Source: Chloroflexi bacterium OLB15
GTDB taxonomy: Bacteria; Chloroflexota; Anaerolineae; Aggregatilineales; Phototrophicaceae
NCBI GenBank assembly: GCA_001567085.1
Contig: LMZS01000065.1
Coordinates: forward strand, 1 to 32,943
Direction of reading: 5' to 3'
DNA length: 32,943 nucleotides
A program made the translations under genes and the position numbers. Positions 1-7,451 of the stretch are shown here, one piece after another. Positions within the stretch are counted from its first letter, which is position 1; each line of letters opens with the position of its first letter. The notes beneath the pieces are model-generated. The model was not told the DNA's origin. It saw only the letters and a program-made list of their open reading frames with translations, and made no database searches.

Positions 1-188
1 ATCCACAATGGCAGTGGTGAATGAGCGGGATATGAAATGTTTTCAGCGCCTTGTTAGAGTGACCATCTCCTTGAGATTCACCACGCCTTAAGCTCGACGT
101 GATCCACAATGGTAGTGGTGAATGAGCGGGATATGGGATGTTTTCAGCGCCTTGTTAGAGTGGCCATCTCCTTGAGATTCACCACTCC
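1..188. repeat. Two direct copies of an 87-bp element, 101-bp period
   Basis: Positions 1-87 and 102-188 match at 82 of 87 positions (differences at 12, 35, 36, 62 and 85 of the unit), separated by a 14-bp spacer. Each copy is bounded internally by a perfect 9-bp inverted repeat, GTGGTGAAT at 14-22 and 115-123, and ATTCACCAC at 76-84 and 177-185. The first copy begins at the window edge, so more copies may lie outside. No long, convincing coding frame covers both copies. It could be a dispersed palindromic intergenic element, a non-autonomous transposon remnant or a simple tandem duplication; the sequence does not decide between these. Confidence 0.85.
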
Positions 189-217
189 GCGCGCAATGGC
201 TGTGATGCTGATCGCGC

Positions 218-244
218 CAACGCCCTGCGCGGCGCAAGGCGTTG
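218..244. other. GC-rich hairpin downstream of the ABC exporter operon
   Basis: CAACGCC at 218-224 pairs with GGCGTTG at 238-244. The stem continues inward through one C/A mismatch to a further four pairs, leaving a three-base loop. It lies about 110 bp past the stop codon of the minus-strand ABC gene, where a transcription end would be expected. No T-run follows on either strand, so it is not a standard intrinsic terminator. The rest of 189-353 shows nothing recognisable. Confidence 0.5.
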
Positions 245-353
245 TAAATTGCGAATGTGGCTGCCCATCATGTAGGGTAGGCCGCTCTGGCGTGATCAGC
301 TTTTCAAGCATTACCTGAAAGTGATCGCCGGGCGGCAAAGCTTGCCATGATCG

Positions 354-2171
354 CTAGGCAGGTTCGGTGCTAAGCGTCGTTTTGGCATTTTCAATGTAGT
401 CCAGCGATTGGTGCCGGAAATAGGTGTTGTAAAGTTCGGCATAGTGCCCGCCATGTTCCAGCAAAGAATCGTGACTGCCTTCCTCAATAATCTGCCCGTG
501 ATCAATCACGATGATGCGATCTGCGCTGCGCACTGTGCTAAGCCGGTGGGCGATCAAAATTGAGGTTGAACGCACCAGAATCAGATCGAGCGCCTCTTGA
601 ATCTGGGCTTCGGTAAAAGGATCAATGCTGGCAGTCGCTTCATCCAGCACGAAGATAGCCGGCTTTTGTACCAGTACGCGCATCAGGCTAACAAGCTGCC
701 GCTGCCCCATACTCAGGCGTCCGCCGCGTTCGCCAACTTCGCTGTACAGGCCGTTAGGCAGAGAATCCATCCATTCGCCGTTGCCGATGGCATGTGCCAG
801 TTCCGCGATTTCTTCGTCCGGCGCATCCGGGCGGGCGTAGCGGATATTCTCCATCACGGTGCCGCTGAACAGGAAAGGCTGCTGCGGCACGATGCCCAGT
901 TGACGGCGATATTCCTGAATGTCGAGCGTGCGAATATCATGCCCGTCAACCAGAATTTCGCCTTCCTGAAACTCGTAAAAGCGAGAGATCAGCTTGGCGA
1001 TGGTGCTTTTTCCTGCGCCGGTATGCCCGACAAAGGCGACGCTTTCGCCGGGCTTGATATGCAGGTTGAAGTTTTTCATCACGACTTCGCCCGTCTTATA
1101 GGCAAAGGTGACGTTCTTAAACTGGATGTCACCAGAAATTGGCGGCACAGGCAGGGATTCCGTTTGATTAACCGTGTTTTCAGCGTCAATCAAAGCGAAA
1201 ATGCGCTCAGTAGCGCTTAGACCCTGCTGGATTTGTGAGAGATAGCTGGAAAGATTGATAAACGGCCACAGGAAGCGGTCTACGCCCTGAATGAACAAAA
1301 ACCATTCGCCGATGACGATAGTGCCATTTAGTACAGCTACCGCGCCAGCGTACAAGATTCCGGCAAAGGCAAAACCCGCCGAGAAGTTCAGCGCCGGGAA
1401 CACCAGCGCCAGCACGAATCCGCGTACCAGATTGATCCGGTAGGACTGGTTATTTACGTCTATGAATTCACCGTAAATCATCGCTTCCTGACGGAAATTT
1501 TTGGCCACGCTAATGCCGGTGACGCTTTCCTGAATATTGTCATTGACCGCGGCCATGGCGCGTGAACCCTGCCGCGTAGCCCGCCGTGCCAGCGCCCTGA
1601 AACCGAATGAGATGCCCACGATGACCGGCATCAATAACATCATCAGCAGGGTAAGCTGCCAGTTCAGGGTAAGCAGCACGAGAAAGACGATGAAAAACTC
1701 GAAGAATTGGCCGATCATATCGGTGGTGGCAACGATAATCGAGTTCAGTTCCTGTGTGTCGCTGGTGATGCGGCTGACGATCTTTCCGGTCTTATTCTCG
1801 TCGTAGAAGCCAAGATCGCGGTTGATGGCAGCGCGGAATGCATCACGACGAATATTGTTGACGACGTTGGCAACTACGCGCCCGATCAGCCTGCGGCGGA
1901 TATTGAATAGCACATAGTCGCCTACGCCAACGATAAACAGAGCGGTGACGAGAATCCCGATATCTTGCTGTGGCGCGCCAGTTTGCAATTTTTGGATAGA
2001 CTGCGCCATAAGAATTGGCAGCAGCGAGAAGAGTAGGGAACCAACAACCACAAGGATGGCGATTGCCAGTACAGACTGCCAGCGCGGGCGGAAGTACTGC
2101 CACAATCGAATAAGGAGCTTGCGATCCCCATATTTACGGTCATATTTATCAGCTGCAAGGTTGCCAAACAT
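354..2171 (-). CDS. ABC exporter subunit, fused permease and ATPase (signature-degenerate half)
   Basis: This 605-residue protein has the ABC exporter half-transporter layout: a six-helix membrane domain in about residues 20-330 and a nucleotide-binding domain after about 345. The Walker A motif GHTGAGKST lies at 382-390, the Walker B LDEATASID has its catalytic glutamate at about 511, and the H-loop reads IAHRLS. The signature motif is LSMGQ (486-490) instead of LSGGQ. The start ATG overlaps the upstream subunit's stop as TAATG, so the two are translationally coupled. Together they should form a heterodimer in the cytoplasmic membrane that exports a lipid, peptide or drug; the substrate cannot be read from sequence. 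In heterodimers of the TM287/288 and BmrCD kind, this half contributes the faulty signature to the degenerate ATP site. Family assignment is secure. Confidence 0.93.
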   Translation of the reverse strand: MFGNLAADKYDRKYGDRKLLIRLWQYFRPRWQSVLAIAILVVVGSLLFSLLPILMAQSIQKLQTGAPQQDIGILVTALFIVGVGDYVLFNIRRRLIGRVVANVVNNIRRDAFRAAINRDLGFYDENKTGKIVSRITSDTQELNSIIVATTDMIGQFFEFFIVFLVLLTLNWQLTLLMMLLMPVIVGISFGFRALARRATRQGSRAMAAVNDNIQESVTGISVAKNFRQEAMIYGEFIDVNNQSYRINLVRGFVLALVFPALNFSAGFAFAGILYAGAVAVLNGTIVIGEWFLFIQGVDRFLWPFINLSSYLSQIQQGLSATERIFALIDAENTVNQTESLPVPPISGDIQFKNVTFAYKTGEVVMKNFNLHIKPGESVAFVGHTGAGKSTIAKLISRFYEFQEGEILVDGHDIRTLDIQEYRRQLGIVPQQPFLFSGTVMENIRYARPDAPDEEIAELAHAIGNGEWMDSLPNGLYSEVGERGGRLSMGQRQLVSLMRVLVQKPAIFVLDEATASIDPFTEAQIQEALDLILVRSTSILIAHRLSTVRSADRIIVIDHGQIIEEGSHDSLLEHGGHYAELYNTYFRHQSLDYIENAKTTLSTEPA

Positions 2172-3984
2172 TAGTTCTGCGCCACCTTTACCTGCTCATC
2201 TGTTAGTTGTTTGCGCGGTGAATCGTCATAGCGTGCGAAGATACGGCGGTAAGCCGGTGAATTTTCCATCAATTGATCGTGGTTGCCCTGGGCTACAACA
2301 TGCCCCTGCCGCAGCACGATAATATGATCCGCCCAGCGGATTTGTGAGAGCCGGTGGGTGATCAGTAAGGTGGTGCGTCCCTCAGCCGCTGTCCAGATCG
2401 CTTTCTGGATTTTGTCTTCAGTAGCGCTGTCAATGGCGCTGGTGCTGTCGTCCAGTACCAGAATCGGCGGGTCAGTTACAAATGCGCGCGCCAATGCCAA
2501 ACGCTGCCGCTGGCCGCCGCTAAGCGTGACGCCGCGCTGCCCGACCACCGTTTCATAGCCTTCAGAAAGGCTGGTGATAAATTCGTGCGCCTGCGCTTTT
2601 TTTGCTGCTTCTATGATCTCATCCATCGTTGCGTCAGGCTTGCCGAAGCGAATGTTTTCGGCAATGCTGCGGCTAAACAGGTAAATATCCTGCTCGATCA
2701 CGCTCACCTGTGATCGCAGCGATTGAAGATTCCAGTCTTTAACGTTGATGCCGTCAATTTCAACGGTGCCTTCATCGGCGTCATAAATACGGTTGATCAA
2801 CTTGGTGATCGTGCTTTTGCCGGAACCTGTTTGCCCGACGATGGCTACTGTCTTGCCGGCGTAAACCTCAAAATTGATGTCGTGTAGGGCGGGTGTGTTG
2901 TCTTCCGCATGATACCCAAATTCGACATGTTCAAAACGAATCCTGCCCTGTATTTTGCCAGTATGCCCTGTGACGTTCTGATCCAGATCGGTTTCGATAT
3001 TAATGATGTTGAGGATACGCTTTGCGCTGGCATACCCTAACGCCAGGTTCGAGAACGACCACATCGAACTAAAAACGGGGAAGCCAAATAAACTAAGCTG
3101 ACCGCTGTAAGCGATCAACGTTCCGATATTGATTTCACCGCGCAGATAAAGCAGCACACTTAGCGCAAAACCGCCAGAGATGACCAGCCCAAGCAGCAGT
3201 AACGGCAGGTAGCGCGCTTCCATATCGTACTGGCGGATAGTATTGTTGCGAACTTCATCTAACAGCGTTTCAAAATGGCGTTCTTCAAAGTCTTCCTGTG
3301 CCGCGCCTTTAACAACCTGCAAGCCTTCTAGCGTTTCTTCCACATCGGCGTTCATTTTGCCGAAGCTCACGCGCACATCTTCAGCGACTGGGGTGAGCTT
3401 GCGGAGGTAGAAATATTGCACAATGACATAAGCCACTAGAAAGATAGCCGGGGGCAGTATCAGCGTTGGGTAGAGCGCAAACGATGAGAACAGCGGCACA
3501 ATCAAAAACATGCCCGAACCGATAATCAGGTTAAAGCCGGGATTCATCATGAAATTGAGTTCGCGCACGTCGTTGGTGACCCGCGCCATGATTTCGCCTA
3601 CGGGCTGCAAGTCATGAAAGGTCATGCTTTTGCCAAGCAAACTGGCATATAGCTCATCGCGCACGTCGCGCTCAATGCGCTGAGCGAAAATTTCCGCTGA
3701 AAAGTTGCGCATAATTTGCAGGGCAGCGCGAATCCCTTGCGAAGCGATGATCGCCAGCCCGAAACGGATAATCGCGTCAAGCCCTTCACCGGCATTTAAG
3801 GCATTAAAGCTTCGCCAATGAAGAAAAAGACCGCCCCTGCAAGCACGGCATTGGCGCATGCGCCGATCAGCATCAGGATGCCGTAAACGGGGTGGCGGCG
3901 AACGTGCGACCAGATGAACCGCGCCGCGCCGCGACGATCACTCTTGATCCGGGATTGAGTGGTAAATTCTGAGGCTGTTGCCAT
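2171..3984 (-). CDS. ABC exporter subunit, Walker-B Asp half; one-base frameshift near its N-terminus
   Basis: Two frames join to give a 604-residue ABC exporter, almost the same size as its 605-residue partner. The first frame runs from ATG 3984 through the first membrane helix, ending FFFIGEA. The second continues FNALNAGEG through the other helices and the ATPase. The break is at the AAA of 3806-3808 (TTT on the coding strand), where one extra T would restore the frame. The ATPase has Walker A GQTGSGKST, a canonical LSGGQ and H-loop ITHRLS, but Walker B reads LDDSTSAID, with Asp 513 in place of the catalytic glutamate. An in-frame TTG lies upstream at 4005; neither start has a good ribosome binding site. 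The frameshift may be a sequencing indel or a real lesion that removes the first helix. Confidence 0.85.
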
Positions 3985-4020
3985 TGCTGAATTATGACCG
4001 TTCAACTAAAAAGTCTATCC

Positions 4021-4049
4021 ATGTTAACAGAGGAATAGAGTCCATGTAA
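4021..4049 (-). promoter_or_regulatory. Possible promoter of the ABC exporter operon
   Basis: On the minus strand a TTACAT hexamer (4049-4044) is followed after 17 bp by TAACAT (4026-4021), which would start transcription about 30 bases before ATG 3984. The 4006-4081 gap is AT-rich compared with its surroundings. Matches to the consensus are partial, and read-through from the upstream glycosyltransferase gene is equally possible. Confidence 0.3.
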
Positions 4050-4081
4050 TACCGCGTTTAAGTTTTTTTGAAAGGTCAATT

Positions 4082-5905
4082 TTACGGAAAGGTTACTCTG
4101 CCTATTTGTAGCATGTCGCTTCCACCTTCAAGTGTGAGGCGAATCCCATCCCAGGGCTGGTAAACGATGAGCTTAAGCAAATAGGTTCCAGGGAGGATGT
4201 TTTCCGGCAAGGTGAGTGAGCGCACATCCATATAGATTTTACCCGGTTCCAGCGCTGATGTCTGTATGCTTTCAACGCCATATTGCAGGATGGGACCGTC
4301 GGTTTGGGTGATGAGCTGGCCGTCTTGATTCAGGAGATGAATGCCAATGGAATAATCCGCTGGCACGGGCTGGTCAGTTTGCCACCACAGGCGCAGATGG
4401 ATAGCGTCCGAAGTGACAGAATCAACATCAGCGCCATAAAAGGGGAGGATTTCGCCGAAGGATGCAGGAGTATCAGATGGTGGCGCTTCCATCAACTGTG
4501 CAACGTAACACCAGTAACGGTTGCAATCGCCAAGAACTTGCTGCACAGGATGCGTGGCTTCCAGCGCTTGAAACAGCGCTTGCCCATCGTCGGTGAGCAG
4601 GTCGCCGCTAATGAACCAGATTCGCCGGTGTTCAGCGGCGGCATCTGCATCTGTCGTGACTTCAGGCTGTAGTAGTGGCGAAAGGTAGTGGCGGATTTGC
4701 CACGCCACAAAGCCATCAGTTTCGCCAGCTTCGCGCAGTAAAACAACATCGCCCGGCTGTGCTTCAGCAGATATTCCCCTGAAAATATCTCTGTAGGGTA
4801 TACGGTCAGGTAGCTGCGATTTGAACGTGAATAACTGCACAGCGATGATGCCGATCATCAGCAGGAAACCGGCGCGAATAAATTTCCATTGGCCGGGTAA
4901 GGCGGCGCAAACAGCCCCTAATACCAGCCCGAAACCGAGCATGGCATGGCTAACAAAGCGGGGCGCATAGACCGCAAAGACCAGATTAGCCAGCAAATAA
5001 AGCACAGGGGTAATAAAAGCCCACGTAAAAGCCAGCCAATATGCTGAGCGCCGCCATAACAAAACTGTGCCAGCGGCAATGATCGCGCCGTAAAGCAGTG
5101 GCAAGCCGTTGGTCGCCAGATCAATAAGAGCGCCGATAGAACGGACATCTGTAGCGAAAGTGCTTACGCCAATGCCGGCGATGCCGCGCCCGGTGCCCGA
5201 TTGGCCTTCAATTTCGCGTAACCCCATGACCTGCTGGTAAAAAGTAGGAAACCAGGGCAGAAAAAGGATGATGCCTATGCCTACAGCCAGTAACCCTTGC
5301 CCTACAACTTTGCGGCTAAGCCTGCCTGAAAACAGGATATAAAACGCCTGCGCCAGTAAAAATAAAGCCAATAGATAGTGAACATACAGCATCGCCGCGA
5401 TAGATAGGCCATACCACGCCGCTTTTTGAGGGGTGGGTTTGAGCAGCCAGTTTTGTAACGCCCAGATTGAGATGGCAGTGACCAGCATTACCATAGGATA
5501 GGGGCGAATATCCAGCGCGTACTGAAAGAAAAATCCGTTGCCAATCAGCAAAAGAATCGCAAAAACGCCCGCATAAGATTTTTTGCCAAAGCCTCTGCGG
5601 CCAACAACGTAGGTTAGCGCTAAGGCGGGCATCACCAGCAAAATGCCGAGAACGCGGCTGGTGAATTCGGAATCGCCAACCAGCCAGCGCCAGGCCGAAA
5701 ATGTGAGGAACCAGCCTGGTGCCTGATTATCCTGATACGACTGCTGGTAATGGATTACAAACGCGAAATCCCCCTCGGTAGAGCGATAGGAAAGCTCCTC
5801 ATCAGGGTGCATGTGCAACTGCGGAATATTGATGATCAGGAAGGCGGTCATCAGCCACAGGGCAATTGCTGCGTAAGCCCAACCGCGTTCAATGCCAGTT
5901 TTCAA
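4082..5905 (-). CDS. Membrane glycosyltransferase, GT-C fold (GT39/ArnT/PMT-like)
   Basis: This 607-residue protein starts with a membrane helix at about 9-28, followed by an extracytoplasmic loop holding the acidic motif HPDEE (D35, E36). That is the usual catalytic site position in polyprenyl-phosphate-sugar dependent GT-C enzymes. About ten more hydrophobic segments follow to about residue 360. The C-terminal part, from about 375, is soluble, and its last 120 residues look beta-rich, a common appendage in these enzymes. It would transfer a sugar from a lipid carrier to a lipid, polymer or protein on the outer face; the acceptor is unknown. The start is TTG 5905, chosen because AAGGA lies eight bases upstream and the reading gives a normal N-terminus. 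It is divergent from the next glycosyltransferase and may be co-transcribed with the ABC pair 97 bp downstream. Confidence 0.82.
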   Translation of the reverse strand: MKTGIERGWAYAAIALWLMTAFLIINIPQLHMHPDEELSYRSTEGDFAFVIHYQQSYQDNQAPGWFLTFSAWRWLVGDSEFTSRVLGILLVMPALALTYVVGRRGFGKKSYAGVFAILLLIGNGFFFQYALDIRPYPMVMLVTAISIWALQNWLLKPTPQKAAWYGLSIAAMLYVHYLLALFLLAQAFYILFSGRLSRKVVGQGLLAVGIGIILFLPWFPTFYQQVMGLREIEGQSGTGRGIAGIGVSTFATDVRSIGALIDLATNGLPLLYGAIIAAGTVLLWRRSAYWLAFTWAFITPVLYLLANLVFAVYAPRFVSHAMLGFGLVLGAVCAALPGQWKFIRAGFLLMIGIIAVQLFTFKSQLPDRIPYRDIFRGISAEAQPGDVVLLREAGETDGFVAWQIRHYLSPLLQPEVTTDADAAAEHRRIWFISGDLLTDDGQALFQALEATHPVQQVLGDCNRYWCYVAQLMEAPPSDTPASFGEILPFYGADVDSVTSDAIHLRLWWQTDQPVPADYSIGIHLLNQDGQLITQTDGPILQYGVESIQTSALEPGKIYMDVRSLTLPENILPGTYLLKLIVYQPWDGIRLTLEGGSDMLQIGRVTFP

Positions 5906-6002
5906 GCCAGCGTTCCTTCACAGGCACAGATAGTTATTAGGGTGGTTTGCCGCCAATATGCTACCATTGCCACGCATTATTTAGGAATACTGGAGACGGC
6001 GA
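5906..6002. promoter_or_regulatory. Divergent intergenic region between two glycosyltransferase genes
   Basis: The 97-bp gap between two TTG-initiated, divergent genes must carry promoters for both unless one gene is silent. On the plus strand TTATTA (5934-5939) and TATGCT (5957-5962) are 17 bp apart, a weak sigma-70-like pair. GGAG lies seven bases before the plus-strand TTG 6003. No strong hexamer pair is visible on the minus strand. Confidence 0.35.
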
Positions 6003-7451
6003 TTGGAAACGCTCCTCGCGTATCTTTCTCTAGGTGTACTGCTGCTGTTTGCCATTCCCTCAGCGCTGCTGCTGTGCCGGGATGCGCAAAATCGCGCGCC
6101 CTTCGGCTTTGTGCTGGCGGTGGCGGCGGCGCTGATGACGGGCGGCCTTTCGCTGGTGATGTTGTGGATGGGATTGCTCGGCATTTCCTTCGCGCCAGCC
6201 GCTATTTTGATCGTATTGCTAGGCTTAATGCTGCCGGGAATATATCTCTGCTGGCGGCAGCGGCCTGAGTTGATATGGGCATGGCCGCGCGGTGGGCAGT
6301 TATTCGTGTTCGGGTTGCTGGTGGCGATAGCTGCTGTCATTTTGATTGATGCGGCATTATGGCCGTTTTTCCGCGATGATGCGGCGGCTATTTACCAGCC
6401 GCAGGCAGCGCAGATCGCGGGCTTGGGCGGGTTGATCCCGCTGCAAGGGCAGAACACGCTTTATGAAGCCTACCCGATGCTGATCCAGCTTAATTACAGT
6501 TTCGTATATCTGGCCTCTGGCTGGGAAAATGACTATCTGGCAAAACTGATTTCTGCGATTCTGGCAGTCGCCTGCCTGCCTGCTGTTTTCCAGCCTGGCA
6601 AACGCATAGGAGGGGAAAGCGCGGGCTGGACGGCGGCGCTTTTACTGGGGCTAATGCCCACCTTTGGAAGCTGGGCAACCGCCGGTTATACCGATTTGCC
6701 GATGGCCTTGTTCCTAACGCTGGCTGTTGTTTTCGGAATACGGCTGTGGGACAGCGCCAGAAAAACGGATGCGCTGGCATTCGGCATCGCTTTAGGATTA
6801 GCGGCGTGGACGAAAAACAATGCGTTGATCGCCATGCCGGCGTTCGGGCTGTGGCTCTTGCTGGCGCTTTGGCGGCGGCGCATAAACTGGCTGCACATTG
6901 TGATTGCCGCGATAGCCGCGCTGTTGATCGCCGCGCCTGGTACCTGCGCAATTTATTAGGCGCGAACATGCTAATCCCGCCGACTGCATGGACTGATCAG
7001 GCGGAACGCACCGCCGGATCGCTGTTTATCTTTCTCGTGCTGTTCAGCACTTACGGCATCACGGGCTGGCTGATGGTTTTAGGCGCGATTGATGCGCTCA
7101 TCACTATTTTTCGGCGCCGATGGGGGGCAGCTCCGCAGTTTTTCATCCTGCTGGTAGCCGCGCTTTTCTTTGCTGCATGGTGGTTATTTGCTTCGTATGA
7201 TGAGCGTTTTTTTGCTGGCAATATTACCGATGTTATGTGCGCTGGCGGGGGTATTTGTAATGCGCGCCTGGCAATGGCTGCCAGCACAAATTCAGCCGCT
7301 GGCGCGCTGGGCGGCAACAGCCGGGGCGCTGATACTGACGCTATATGTTCTTTGGAACACGCTGGAATATAAAGACAACCTGCTGCGCCAACCCTTGATG
7401 AGCGACGCTGAGCGCCGAACAACCGTAGGCCGTGAAGTTACTCCACCGTAA
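6003..7451 (+). pseudogene. Membrane glycosyltransferase (GT-C type), interrupted by two frameshifts
   Basis: Three frame segments read as one hydrophobic glycosyltransferase of about 482 residues. Segment one (TTG 6003 to about 6937) has a loop with RDDAAAIY, a GYTDLP motif and many helices. It should continue as APWYLRNLL, a typical motif of this family, but one base is missing at 6936-6938, so the frame hits a stop at 6957-6959. Segment two runs to a run of seven T (7207-7213), where removing one T restores the first frame (LLAILPMLCALAG) to the stop at 7451. The start is supported by GGAG seven bases upstream. The 3' end overlaps the stop of the convergent gene by 14 bp and cuts off just after a TPP motif, where related proteins usually continue. 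The two indels cancel each other, which fits base-calling errors, but the short end hints at genuine decay. Confidence 0.72.

Noticed and set aside
218..244. Intrinsic terminator for the ABC exporter operon
   Set aside because: The hairpin is strong, but neither strand has a T-run after it, so only the structure is reported.
109..338. Short overlapping open frames on both strands in the repeat region
   Set aside because: They span the direct repeats and a palindrome, mirror each other because of the palindrome, have no ribosome binding site and resemble no protein.
597..1220. Long plus-strand frame opposite the ABC ATPase domain
   Set aside because: It is a shadow of the minus-strand gene, which has all ABC motifs; long antisense frames are common in GC-rich coding DNA.
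2171..3859. ABC subunit starting at 3859 as a complete gene
   Set aside because: That start would lack the first membrane helix, which is present in the other frame just upstream, ending at the break point.
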